Shown: one piece after another, positions 35,778 to 44,654 of the stretch
Position numbering within the stretch: position 1 is the first letter of the stretch
How the letters are laid out: the number at the start of each line of letters is the position of its first letter
Assembly: GCF_038002825.1 (NCBI RefSeq)
Contig: NZ_JBBODF010000001.1
Span: forward strand, 3,906,001 to 3,970,000
Source: Paenibacillus sp. FSL H8-0048
GTDB lineage: Bacteria; Bacillota; Bacilli; Paenibacillales; Paenibacillaceae
Length of the DNA stretch: 64,000 bases
Reading direction: 5' to 3'
Position numbers and translations under genes: made by a program
Notes under the pieces: model-generated
What the model saw: only the letters and a program-made list of their open reading frames with translations
Told to the model about the DNA's origin: nothing
The model's database searches: none

Positions 35778-37292
35778 TTAACGCTTCGACGGTATGCTTG
35801 CTTCCTGTATGGAAGGCACCCCTTGGTCAAGACGCACCGAGATCACCAGAGAGATCACAGCGAACACCGCCATTACGATGAACAGGGAGTGCAGACCGCC
35901 CTCCAGCGCACCTTGCAGACTGCTCCAGGCTTCCTTGGGCAGCACGCTTCCGCTATGCGGGTTAAGCAGCTGGTTAATATCTGCGCCGGAGGCGGCAGCT
36001 TCAGGCTGTTCCGCCAGCTTGCGGTCAATACTGAAGTTCAGCCACGAGCCGAAGATCGCCACCCCGACGGTCTGCCCGAGTGAGCGGGTGAAGGTGTTCA
36101 GTGCAGTAGACGCACCGCGCTGCTCATGCTGCACCGAGGACTGGGCGATAATGGTGAAGACGGTCGAGGCATAGCCGAAGCCCACCCCGCAGCACAGCAT
36201 CAGCACCAGAAGCAGCTGCTGCGAGGAGTCTGCATTCATCAGCGTAAGCCCCACAGCCGCGATAACTATCAGCAACAGGCCGAGCATCCCCGTGCGGCGC
36301 GTGCCTGCACGCAGAATCATCCGCCCGCCCGCAATGGAGCCCAGCATCCAGCCGACTGACATCGGCGCCAGGAGCAGACCTGAGAGCGCGGCACTTTTGC
36401 CGAATACACCCTGCACCCACAGCGGAACATACGTAGACAGCCCGATAATGAGCGTACTGACCAGCAGATTCGCACCTGTAGAGACTGCAATATTACGGAT
36501 GGAGAATAGCTCCAGCGGCAGCATGGGCTCGGCGGCCCGGCGCTCCACGACCAGGAACACCACCAGCAGCAGGACAGCCGCGAGGAGAATGGCCAGCAGC
36601 AGCGGAGAAGTCCAAGGCAGACTCTGACCCCCAGTTGTCAGGCCAAACAGCAGCGCTCCCATCCCTGCAGCGAACAGCAGCACTCCGGCTACATCGATCT
36701 TCGTCTTACGGCGGACCTTCTCTTCCTTCAGGTACCGTGAGATGAAGATAATCGACAGCAGGCCGAACGGCAGATTGAACACGAATACCCAGCGCCAGCT
36801 TAAATAATCAACTACATAACCGCCTAGCAGCGGTCCGACCAGCGAAGAAATCCCCCACACCGAGCTAAGCAGCCCCTGCGTCTTCGCCCGTTCCTTCAGG
36901 CTGTAGATATCTCCGATAATGGTAAAAGTCATCGGAATCAGTGCCCCGGCACCGATCCCTTGAATACCCCGGTAAATAATCAGCTGCTGCATACTCTGCG
37001 AGACTCCGCATAACAGCGAGCCTGCCAGGAAGACTACAGCGCCGCCTATGAACACAGGCTTCCTCCCGATCAGATCACTCAGCTTGCCAAAAATCGGCGT
37101 GGTCACTGCCATCGCCAGCAGATAAGCTGTAAAGATCCAGCTCAGCCACTGCATCCCCTGAAAATCCCCTACGATAGCCGGACCCGCCGGACCCGTTACC
37201 GTCCCTTCAATCGCTGCCAGAAATGTTGCCAGCAGTACGCCTGTCAATATTAACTTCCGCTGCTTTTCCCCCAGTGAACTCAATGAATCCAT
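35778..37292 (-). CDS. MFS multidrug transporter (DHA2, EmrB/QacA type)
   Basis: This is a 504-residue proton-driven drug exporter with 14 predicted membrane helices. Motif A is visible as GKLSDLIGRKPVFIGG (about residues 69-84) and motif C as SLVGPLLGGYVVD (about 152-164). Its length and helix number fit DHA2 pumps. AGAGAGAAGG precedes the ATG. It lies 9 bp after a GNAT gene on the same strand, so the two are probably cotranscribed, and a MarR gene converges on it. Confidence 0.92.
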   Translation of the reverse strand: MDSLSSLGEKQRKLILTGVLLATFLAAIEGTVTGPAGPAIVGDFQGMQWLSWIFTAYLLAMAVTTPIFGKLSDLIGRKPVFIGGAVVFLAGSLLCGVSQSMQQLIIYRGIQGIGAGALIPMTFTIIGDIYSLKERAKTQGLLSSVWGISSLVGPLLGGYVVDYLSWRWVFVFNLPFGLLSIIFISRYLKEEKVRRKTKIDVAGVLLFAAGMGALLFGLTTGGQSLPWTSPLLLAILLAAVLLLVVFLVVERRAAEPMLPLELFSIRNIAVSTGANLLVSTLIIGLSTYVPLWVQGVFGKSAALSGLLLAPMSVGWMLGSIAGGRMILRAGTRRTGMLGLLLIVIAAVGLTLMNADSSQQLLLVLMLCCGVGFGYASTVFTIIAQSSVQHEQRGASTALNTFTRSLGQTVGVAIFGSWLNFSIDRKLAEQPEAAASGADINQLLNPHSGSVLPKEAWSSLQGALEGGLHSLFIVMAVFAVISLVISVRLDQGVPSIQEASIPSKR

Positions 37293-37301
37293 ACCTTCTC
37301 T

Positions 37302-37880
37302 CTATGTTCTCTTTGCTCTATCTTCTACGCCCGTATCTCCTTGCAGCAGGGAATACATCACTACATCCTGATAGCCGGATGCCGTATGCCGGTATTGCCG
37401 CAGCAGCCCTTCCTGCCGGAAGCCAAGTCCCGTGAGCAGCCGCTCTGCGCGAAGGTTGTCCGGATGGCACAGGGCTTCCATCCGGTTCAGCCCCATGCTC
37501 TGGAAGCCGAACGCAAGCACCAGCTCCAGGGCTTCCCGCATATACCCCTGACGCATGGCTGCCGGTGACAGCTCGAAGCCGATCTCTCCCCGGTAAGCGC
37601 CTTGCAGCTGCCAGTGGTTATAGCCGCAGCTGCCGATGACACTGCCTTCCGGGTCCAGAATGCTCCAGCGCAGGCTCTCTTCCTCCACGGCCCACTCCGC
37701 CAGCAGGGCAATCAGTGCTTCTGCATCCTCCACAGAGGACAGAGGCGGGCCATCCAGCCAGGGCGCTACCGCCGGATGGCTCCAAATCCCGAACAGCGCC
37801 TGCGCGTCCGCAGGCAGCATCGCCCGCAGACGCACCCTCCGTCCGCTTAATTCCGGGATAACCCCTCCGCACACATACAT
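37302..37880 (-). CDS. GNAT acetyltransferase, RimJ/RimL type
   Basis: This acetyltransferase (192 residues) has the RimJ/RimL layout: a GRRVRLRAMLPADAQALFGIW start, IGFELSPAAMRQGYMREALELV as the acetyl-CoA motif, and NRMEALCHPDNLRAERLLTGLGF near the C-terminus. The ATG at 37880 is preceded by AAAGGGGACGGGG; an in-frame TTG six codons earlier is less likely. It sits 9 bp upstream of the MFS pump gene, so it may modify a ribosomal protein or a drug. The substrate is unknown. Confidence 0.85.
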   Translation of the reverse strand: MYVCGGVIPELSGRRVRLRAMLPADAQALFGIWSHPAVAPWLDGPPLSSVEDAEALIALLAEWAVEEESLRWSILDPEGSVIGSCGYNHWQLQGAYRGEIGFELSPAAMRQGYMREALELVLAFGFQSMGLNRMEALCHPDNLRAERLLTGLGFRQEGLLRQYRHTASGYQDVVMYSLLQGDTGVEDRAKRT

Positions 37881-37963
37881 GTCCCCGTCCCCTTTCAACC
37901 CTACCAGTATACATCTTATTCTGCCCGGGCGGCGCGTTTACCTGTCACTCCCGCTTATCCATC

Positions 37964-38012
37964 ACAAACAGCGTCTGACCCTATGGCTTCCCGCCACACG
38001 GTCAGACGCTGT
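37964..38012 (-). terminator. Terminator downstream of the 99-residue unknown gene
   Basis: ACAGCGTCTGACC pairs perfectly with GGTCAGACGCTGT, followed on the minus strand by TTGTG. Confidence 0.75.
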
Positions 38013-38060
38013 ACCTTATACCCAAGTGTTATGTTATATTCCGTGCAGCAGCATTCAGAA

Positions 38061-38360
38061 TTAACCTGAAGCACCCGCTGCCTTAACCGGCTTAAGCACC
38101 TCGGTGCACAGCACGCCAAGCTTGGCCTGAATAGCTTTGAATTCTTCGATTCCCGTTCCCGTGACACTATAAGCGTCGCCATGGGCGGTGAGGAAATTCT
38201 CCTGGGTCAGCCGTTCCAGCTCCTGTTTCACTTCGCGCTCCGCCACCCGGTACCCCAGGCTCTCCAGCTCCGGCAGCATTTCCGTTAGTGTCAGATCCTT
38301 CTCATGTGCACAATATAGCATATGGATTCCAATAAACAAGTTCTGTACGTCGGCGCGCAT
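38061..38360 (-). CDS. Small predicted winged-helix protein of unknown function
   Basis: This 99-residue cytosolic protein is not assigned to a named family. The pattern LTLTEMLPELESLGYRVAEREVKQELERLTQENFL, then a short GDAYSVTGTG hairpin, looks like a winged-helix fold with a recognition helix and wing. AGAAGGAG precedes the ATG and a strong terminator follows, so it is a real monocistronic gene. One Cys pair is too far apart to suggest a metal site. Confidence 0.7.
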   Translation of the reverse strand: MRADVQNLFIGIHMLYCAHEKDLTLTEMLPELESLGYRVAEREVKQELERLTQENFLTAHGDAYSVTGTGIEEFKAIQAKLGVLCTEVLKPVKAAGASG

Positions 38361-38590
38361 ATTTCACTCCTTCTGGCTACTAGCCTGCTGTATTTATAAA
38401 AGCATTACCCTGCCCTGAGTTCCCGGAAACATCCTCACTTCCAGGGTTCTTACTTCTTCCTCTTCTTCCACTAAGCGGGAAAACCTGTTAATCCTTGATT
38501 GTACTTGACGTATCGCGCTTCCCTGTACTATCTTGATAGTTAACAGTTATGGGATTCATACTGACTCAAGGTACAGGAAGGTGATGCTTC

Positions 38591-39070
38591 ATGTTTCAAG
38601 CCATGCCTTATGATGGCACCCGCAGCGAACGGTTCGAAGCCGTTCTCAGCCAGCTCGGGGCACTGATGGAGGGTGAACCCAGCGCCATTGCCAACTTGGC
38701 CAACGCTTCGGCGCTGTTAAAGCTCTCTCTGCCGGACACCAACTGGACCGGCTTCTACTTGTTTGACGGCAAAGAGCTGGTGCTCGGCCCCTTCCAGGGA
38801 CTTCCGGCCTGCATCCGGATTCCGCTGGGCCGCGGTGTCTGCGGAACAGCAGCCGCTGAACGCCGCACGCTAGTGGTCGGCGATGTTCATGCCTTCCCCG
38901 GACATATTGCCTGCGATGCTGCCTCCAACAGTGAAATCGTTGTTCCGCTGCTCAAAGGGGACACCCTCTATGGCGTACTGGATATCGACAGCCCGCTTAA
39001 GCACCGCTTCGACGACGAGGAGCGCCGCTTCCTCGAACGGTTCGCAGCCATGGTATCCGAGGTGCTCTAA
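38591..39070 (+). CDS. Free methionine-(R)-sulfoxide reductase (GAF domain)
   Basis: This fRMsr enzyme reduces free Met-R-sulfoxide. The 159-residue GAF protein carries the three conserved cysteines: Cys74 (LPACIRIPLGRG), Cys84 (GVCGTAA) and Cys108 (HIACDAASNSEIVVPL). NWTGFYLF and YGVLDIDSP are further family marks. It is a homologue of B. subtilis YtsP and yeast fRMsr. GGAAGGTGATG-type spacing supports the start. It is monocistronic, and a copy of the dispersed palindromic element follows its stop by 41 bp. Confidence 0.93.
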   Translation: MFQAMPYDGTRSERFEAVLSQLGALMEGEPSAIANLANASALLKLSLPDTNWTGFYLFDGKELVLGPFQGLPACIRIPLGRGVCGTAAAERRTLVVGDVHAFPGHIACDAASNSEIVVPLLKGDTLYGVLDIDSPLKHRFDDEERRFLERFAAMVSEVL

Positions 39071-39111
39071 GGCTAGCCTTCGTCATCAGCAGCAAGTAAG
39101 TCCTGAACCGC

Positions 39112-39209
39112 AAGTGGAAACGGCATTGCCGTCCTTTTAAAGGACGGTACCGTTTCAGCGAGAAAGAGAAGGATAATTATAGCGCAAAGCATATAAATTC
39201 TTATCTTTC
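39112..39209 (+). repeat. Dispersed palindromic element, copy C
   Basis: AAGTGGAAACGGCATTGCCG, then TCCTTTTAAAGGACGG and TACCGTTTC, then AGCGAGAAAGAGAAGGATAA and a tail ending TATAAATTCTTATCTTTC. It is nearly identical to copy A in its hairpin half. It lies between the convergent fRMsr and glgP genes. Confidence 0.85.
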
Positions 39210-39216
39210 AAAATAA

Positions 39217-39266
39217 CCCCGCAAAGTGGAGCTTAGCTTTGATGATGACTCAGGTGCTTTGCGGGG
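39217..39266. terminator. Hairpin between the fRMsr gene and glgP
   Basis: CCCCGCAAAG pairs with CTTTGCGGGG around a 30-base loop region. A weak TTATTTTG lies on the minus-strand side. Confidence 0.5.
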
Positions 39267-39292
39267 ACCCCAAAACATATCAATTCTTAATC

Positions 39293-39341
39293 AAAGAAGC
39301 CGCCCCACCGCAGGAATGATCCCTGGATGGAGCGGCTTTGC
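39293..39341 (-). terminator. Probable glg operon terminator
   Basis: AAGCCGC pairs with GCGGCTT and flanking CC/GG extend the stem. On the minus strand it is followed by CTTTGATT. It lies 59 bp past the glgP stop. Confidence 0.55.
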
Positions 39342-39399
39342 TGTTCTGATTACACCGCCCGGACATGCGGCTATGAAGCTGCAGCCCGTACCTATGGTG

Positions 39400-41832
39400 T
39401 TACAGCCGGATCGGATCGATATGCCAGATCTCGGCGGCGTAGCGGCTAATCGTATTGTCGCTGGAGAATTTGCCGGAATGGCCAATATTGATGATCGACT
39501 TCTTCAGCCATTCCTTCTGGTTCCGGTAAGCCAGGTCAATCTTGACATGGGTCTCCACATAGCTGGCGAAATCCTTAAGCACGAAGAATTCGTCGTTGTT
39601 GTCAATCAGCGACTGGAAGAGCGTATCAAACTCCTGGGCATGGGAGCTGAAGGGACCAGGGACGATTAGCTGATCCAAGACCTCTTTTACCCGGCCGTCG
39701 CCATTATAGATATCGCGGGCGTGGTATCCGCCGTACTGGTAATAATCAAGTACCTGCTCCGCCCGTAGACCGAACAGGAACATATTATTGTCCCCTACCA
39801 TCTCATGCATCTCCACGTTAGCCCCGTCCATGGTTCCAATCGTCAGCGCACCGTTCATCATGAACTTCATGTTGCCGGTACCGGAGGCTTCCTTGCTCGC
39901 CGTGGAGATCTGCTCGCTGACATCAGCGGCCGGAATAATCTTCTCCGCCAGCGATACCGAATAATTCTCCAGGAAGAAGATCCGGATCTTCCCGTTAATG
40001 TCCGGGTCTTTGTTGACTACATCAGCCACCGTATTGATCAGCTTAATGATCCGCTTGGCCAGATGATAGCTCGGAGCAGCCTTGGCCCCGAAGATGAAGG
40101 TCCGCGGCACGATATTAATGGATGGATTATCCTTGATCTGATTATACAAATGCATAATATGAAGCACGTTCAGCAATTGACGCTTATAGGCATGCAGGCG
40201 CTTGACCTGTACATCAAAGATCGAGTCGGGATCTACCGCAATACCGTGTTTTTTCGTGATATATTCAGCCAGATGCAGCTTGTTGCGGCGTTTGATGGCA
40301 GCCACCTGCTCCTGGAAGGAGGCATCCTCACTGTATTTGATCAGTCCGATCATCTCCTGCGGCTGATGCATCCAGCGGGTGCCGATCGACTCGCTGATCA
40401 GTCCGGCAAGCCCGGGATTGGCATGCTGCAGCCAGCGGCGGTGCGTAATGCCGTTGGTCTTGTTATTGAAGCGGTGCGGATACATCTCATTGAACAGCCG
40501 CATCTCACGCTTTTGCAGAATCTCCGTATGCAGCGCTGCTACACCGTTCACACTGTGGCTGGCGACAATCGCCAGATGTGCCATCCGTACCTGATCGTCG
40601 TGGATGATCGCCATCTGATTAATCCGGTCCTGGTCTCCGGGATATTTGCTCATCAGTTCGCCGCAGAAGCGGGCGTTAATCTCTTCAATAATCAGGAAGA
40701 TGCGCGGAAGCAGCTCTCTGACCATGCTGATCGGCCACTTCTCCAGGGCTTCGCTCAGAATGGTATGGTTGGTATACGACACCATCCGGGTAGTCATGCT
40801 CCAGGCCTGATCCCAGCCCAGATTATAGACATCCATCAGAATGCGCATCAGCTCAGGGATCACCAGCGTAGGGTGAGTGTCATTGATATGCAGGGCTACC
40901 TTGTCAGGCAGGCTGTCAATCGGCAGGCCTGTCTTGGCGAAGGTCCGGATAATACTCTGCAGGCCGGCACTGCACATGAAGTACTGCTGCTTCAGACGAA
41001 GCAGCTTGCCTTCGTACTGGGAATCATCGGGATACAGGAATTCAGAGATGGATTCCACCGAACGCTTGTATTCCAGGAACTTGTGATAATCCGTACCGCC
41101 CTGAGTGCCGAAGACTCTCGATGGCTGGGTGATGGACTCGGCACTCCAGTTCCGCAGCGTGTTGACATGTCTGCGGTCTGCACCGATCACCGGGATATCA
41201 TACGGAACCGCCCGTACGGCTTCATAATCCTTGTGCTCGAATACAAGCTCATCATTCTCCCAGCGGGTATCCACATGTCCCCAGAAGTGCACCTCTACCT
41301 GCTTATCTTCGCGGCGGACTTCCCACACGTTGTCATTCTGCAGCCAGTAATCCGGCAGCTCCACCTGATAGCCGTCTACAATCTTCTGCTCGAACAAGCC
41401 GTATTTATAACGGATGCCGCAGCCGTGTCCTGCATATTGCAGGGAAGCGAGCGAATCCAGGAAGCAAGCGGCAAGGCGGCCCAGGCCCCCGTTGCCAAGA
41501 CCCGCATCGGCCTCCACCTCTTCGATATCCTGCAGACAGAATCCCAGATCCGCGAGACCCTCGCGGACAACCTCCAGCACGCCCATATTCAGCAGGTTAT
41601 TGCCCAGCAGCCTGCCGATCAGGAATTCCATGGAGAAATAGTATACCTGCTTATCCTTATCGATCTTGAACTTCTGATTGGTGTCCGCCCAGTCCTTACC
41701 GGCATTCTCGCGGATCATGTTGCCGAGAATATTATAAATGTCAGCGTTCGAAGCTTCTTCCAGCGGCTTGCCTAATTTCCCGATGAGTTTCTCACGGAAC
41801 ACTTGTTTGAAAGTCTCTTTATCGTTGAACAA
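39400..41832 (-). CDS. glgP: Glycogen phosphorylase
   Basis: GlgP releases glucose-1-phosphate from glycogen. The 810-residue protein has the PLP-lysine motif (EASGTGNMKFMMNGALTIG) and GNGGLGRLAACFLDSLASL, and no long insertion. The start is taken as the TTG at 41832, where MFNDKETFKQVF begins and AAGGAGG lies nine bases upstream; the frame stays open nine codons further with that site inside it. It is the third gene of glgC-glgD-glgP. A strong hairpin stands in the gap after glgD. glgA and glgB are not next to these genes in the window. Confidence 0.95.
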   Translation of the reverse strand: MFNDKETFKQVFREKLIGKLGKPLEEASNADIYNILGNMIRENAGKDWADTNQKFKIDKDKQVYYFSMEFLIGRLLGNNLLNMGVLEVVREGLADLGFCLQDIEEVEADAGLGNGGLGRLAACFLDSLASLQYAGHGCGIRYKYGLFEQKIVDGYQVELPDYWLQNDNVWEVRREDKQVEVHFWGHVDTRWENDELVFEHKDYEAVRAVPYDIPVIGADRRHVNTLRNWSAESITQPSRVFGTQGGTDYHKFLEYKRSVESISEFLYPDDSQYEGKLLRLKQQYFMCSAGLQSIIRTFAKTGLPIDSLPDKVALHINDTHPTLVIPELMRILMDVYNLGWDQAWSMTTRMVSYTNHTILSEALEKWPISMVRELLPRIFLIIEEINARFCGELMSKYPGDQDRINQMAIIHDDQVRMAHLAIVASHSVNGVAALHTEILQKREMRLFNEMYPHRFNNKTNGITHRRWLQHANPGLAGLISESIGTRWMHQPQEMIGLIKYSEDASFQEQVAAIKRRNKLHLAEYITKKHGIAVDPDSIFDVQVKRLHAYKRQLLNVLHIMHLYNQIKDNPSINIVPRTFIFGAKAAPSYHLAKRIIKLINTVADVVNKDPDINGKIRIFFLENYSVSLAEKIIPAADVSEQISTASKEASGTGNMKFMMNGALTIGTMDGANVEMHEMVGDNNMFLFGLRAEQVLDYYQYGGYHARDIYNGDGRVKEVLDQLIVPGPFSSHAQEFDTLFQSLIDNNDEFFVLKDFASYVETHVKIDLAYRNQKEWLKKSIINIGHSGKFSSDNTISRYAAEIWHIDPIRL

Positions 41833-41890
41833 CAGCAGGTTCCTCCTTACAGGGTGCATGTATTGGTTGATAATAATGCCTATTACAACA

Positions 41891-41937
41891 CTGGATCAGA
41901 AGAAATGCCCCTAGCGGCACATTTCCTCTGATCCAGA
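41891..41937 (-). other. Strong intercistronic hairpin between glgD and glgP
   Basis: CTGGATCAGA(A)GAAATG pairs with CATTTC(C)TCTGATCCAG almost without gaps. No T run follows on the minus strand, so it may set mRNA stability or glgP expression rather than end transcription. Confidence 0.6.
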
Positions 41938-41939
41938 TA

Positions 41940-43043
41940 TTATATCTTGCTGCTCTTGGCTATGACAAATGGACGCCTGCTGTCTCCAACGAGAATCCGG
42001 TCTTTGCTGAGATGCACATCTTTGTCCATGATCACATTCTCAATCACGGCATTCTCTTCGATGACGCATTTCTGCATAATCACAGAATTAATAATTCTGG
42101 CACCCTTACGAATCTGTACACCCCGGAAAATAACGCTGTTCTCCACCGTCCCGGCGATGACACAGCCGTTGGCTACCAGCGAGTTGCTGACCGACGAGCT
42201 GTCCAGATAACGGGTAGGCGCCTCGTATTTAATCTTGGTCTGCACCGGATTCTCTTTGAACAGGCCGAAGTAATTCTCCTGCTTCAGCAGCTCCAGGCTG
42301 TTCTTATAGTAGCTCTCCAGCGAATTGATCACGGCATGGTAACCCTTATATTCATAGGCGGAGATTTTGAATTTGTGGCGGTTCTTCTGAATGGCATCGC
42401 GGAAGAAATAGCTCTCGCCATGAGCGATGCAATGCTCCACCTGCTCCAGGAACAGCTTCTTCTCCATAATGAAGATGTCCAGATACACATTCGGGTGATG
42501 CTTCTCATGGTGAATATTCGTCACAATGTTATCGTCATTAAGCTCGACCCGCAGGCACGGGTCATGCTCCGGCTGAAGCTCGTCAATCTGCTTGTAGACC
42601 ATCGTTACATCCGCACCCTGCTCCAGGTGATACTGATAGAGGTCCTGCAGATCCACCGTGTTAATATGCTGGCTGCCGGAGAAGACGATGTATTTGGCCG
42701 AAGCCCTTTTGAAGAAATCCAGATTGTTATGATAATGCTGAAGATCACCCAGAGAGGTATCTGTAGGGTCATTCCAGTCCGGAGGCAGGATGAACAATCC
42801 GCCATGCTTGCGGTTCATATCCCACGATTTGCCGTCGCCGAGATGATCCATCAGTGAACGGTACTTGCGGCGGACGAACAGCCCAACGCTCTCCAGCTCC
42901 GCACGCATCATATTGGACAAGACGAAATCGATCAGCCGGTAACGGCTGGCAAATGGGACCGCTGCCCCGCAGCGGAAATAGGTCAATTCATTTAGATTAT
43001 CCAATTCATGATCAAGATTAATTACGCCCATAAGCTCTTTCAT
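41940..43043 (-). CDS. glgD: Glucose-1-phosphate adenylyltransferase subunit GlgD
   Basis: This is the second, regulatory-type subunit of ADP-glucose pyrophosphorylase. The 367-residue protein has the nucleotidyltransferase fold (INLDHELDNLNELTYFRCGAAVPFASRYRLIDF) and a C-terminal left-handed beta-helix. The GGxGxRL motif for substrate binding in GlgC is absent, as in other GlgD proteins, so it is expected to be weak or inactive alone. It starts 24 bp after glgC, with a GGGCGGGGG site. It functions in a GlgC-GlgD heterotetramer. Confidence 0.95.
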   Translation of the reverse strand: MKELMGVINLDHELDNLNELTYFRCGAAVPFASRYRLIDFVLSNMMRAELESVGLFVRRKYRSLMDHLGDGKSWDMNRKHGGLFILPPDWNDPTDTSLGDLQHYHNNLDFFKRASAKYIVFSGSQHINTVDLQDLYQYHLEQGADVTMVYKQIDELQPEHDPCLRVELNDDNIVTNIHHEKHHPNVYLDIFIMEKKLFLEQVEHCIAHGESYFFRDAIQKNRHKFKISAYEYKGYHAVINSLESYYKNSLELLKQENYFGLFKENPVQTKIKYEAPTRYLDSSSVSNSLVANGCVIAGTVENSVIFRGVQIRKGARIINSVIMQKCVIEENAVIENVIMDKDVHLSKDRILVGDSRRPFVIAKSSKI

Positions 43044-43067
43044 CGTTAATCCCCCGCCCTCTTGTGG

Positions 43068-44231
43068 TTATATGGTTTTGGCTGCTACAGATTTGAGCTT
43101 CTTGCTTCGTTTGTCGATCAGCAGAATTTCGTTCTCATTCTCCCGGTCGGCGCCGATTTCCATATTATCCTCAATGACCGTGTTCTCACTGATGATCGCC
43201 TTGTGAATTCTCACGTTCTTGCCGATCTTCACCTTGGGCATAATGACAGAATCGGTAATGACACTGCCTTCGCCCACCTCTACCCCGTAGAAGAGAACGG
43301 AGTGCTTCACCTCGCCATGCACGATGCAGCCCTCATTAATAATGCAGCTCGACACCTTGGCTCCCGGCGCCACATATTGTGCAGGCTGATTCGGATTGCG
43401 GGTGAAGATTCTCCAGCCGGTATCATTCAGGTTCAGCGGAGGCGTATCGCTCAGAAGATCCATATTCGCTTCCCACAGGCTGTCAACCGTACCTACATCC
43501 CTCCAGTAGCCTTCGAATGGATAAGCGTAAAGGGACTGGCCTTCATCCAGCATCATCGGGATGATATCCTTGCCGAAGTCATGTGAGGAGCCGGCGTTCT
43601 CTCCGTCCTCCAGCAGATGCTTGCGCAGAACATCCCATTTGAAAATATATACACCCATCGAAGCAAGTGTGCTCTTAGGCTTGGCAGGCTTCTCTTCGAA
43701 CTCATAGATCTTCAGATCATCTTCTGTATTCAGTATGCCGAAGCGGCTTGCTTCCTCCAGCGAAACGTCAATGACCGAGATGGTGCAGTCCGCGTTCTTG
43801 GATTTGTGATATTGCAGCATGGCATGATAATCCATCTTGTAAATATGGTCTCCCGACAGGATCAGCACATGCTCCGGGTCGAACTGGTCCACGAACTTCA
43901 GATTGCGGTAAATGGCATCTGCCGTTCCCCGGTACCAGCTGCTTCCGTTCTCCCGTTCATGCGGAGGCAAGACGAATACGCCGCCATCCTTACGGTTCAA
44001 ATCCCAGTCGCTGCCGACTCCGATATACGAATGCAGCACCAGCGGTTCATATTGTGTCAGCACACCCACGGTATCAATGCCTGAATTCGAGCAGTTACTC
44101 AGGGGGAAGTCGATAATCCGGTACGTTCCTCCGAAATAAACAGCCGGTTTGGCAATTGATTTAGTCAATCCTTTCAATCTTTTCCCTTGGCCTCCCGCCA
44201 ATAGCATGGCTACCATCTCTTTTTTCTTCAT
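43068..44231 (-). CDS. glgC: Glucose-1-phosphate adenylyltransferase GlgC
   Basis: GlgC makes ADP-glucose, the donor for glycogen synthesis. The 387-residue protein has the catalytic start LLAGGQGKRLKGLTKSIAKPAVYFGGTYRIIDFPLSN, the HVLILSGDHIYKMDY motif and a C-terminal beta-helix. AAGGAGG precedes the ATG. It is the first gene of the glgCDP operon, divergent from a two-component system with a 423-bp gap. Confidence 0.96.
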   Translation of the reverse strand: MKKKEMVAMLLAGGQGKRLKGLTKSIAKPAVYFGGTYRIIDFPLSNCSNSGIDTVGVLTQYEPLVLHSYIGVGSDWDLNRKDGGVFVLPPHERENGSSWYRGTADAIYRNLKFVDQFDPEHVLILSGDHIYKMDYHAMLQYHKSKNADCTISVIDVSLEEASRFGILNTEDDLKIYEFEEKPAKPKSTLASMGVYIFKWDVLRKHLLEDGENAGSSHDFGKDIIPMMLDEGQSLYAYPFEGYWRDVGTVDSLWEANMDLLSDTPPLNLNDTGWRIFTRNPNQPAQYVAPGAKVSSCIINEGCIVHGEVKHSVLFYGVEVGEGSVITDSVIMPKVKIGKNVRIHKAIISENTVIEDNMEIGADRENENEILLIDKRSKKLKSVAAKTI

Positions 44232-44654
44232 GGAAGAGCCTCCTTGACTTATGGGTAATGGAACATGTAATAAATTAGGTTGAATGAGTGATGCTGTGAA
44301 GTGTAATGAAATGATGTAGCCCTAAAGAAATGCCTAGACAGGATGAATACGGGTTATTCGGGGAGGATAACAGCTGAACGGATATATTGTATCCTTATAT
44401 TCTATTAGTGTTCTATACCCGCCGTCAAAAACCCTTTATTACCTGAACTAAACTGTTTAAATTTATAACTATATTTCATATTCATGGCGCGATAAATCAC
44501 TATAATTAGATTAACCATTATGATTAACCGCAAACAGCCGGGATGAATCGAATCCGTGGCTCCAAAGGCCTATTTTCAGCAAACGTTCAACCGGGGAATT
44601 CATACTATGGACATACTACACTAACTACACTTACTTAAAATGGAGGAAATGCTA
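44232..44654. other. Divergent intergenic region, glgC / response regulator
   Basis: This AT-rich gap should hold both promoters. On the plus strand TATAAT at 44501-44506 is a likely -10 box, with no perfect -35. Just behind it GATTAACC occurs twice in direct repeat (44509 and 44522, 13 bp apart), a layout like an OmpR-type regulator site. No RNA gene was recognised. Confidence 0.45.

Noticed and set aside
39805..41775. A 656-residue plus-strand frame opposite glgP
   Set aside because: It is an antisense shadow of a well-supported gene with high GC third positions; composition (His/Gln/Arg-rich) and lack of a ribosome site argue against it.
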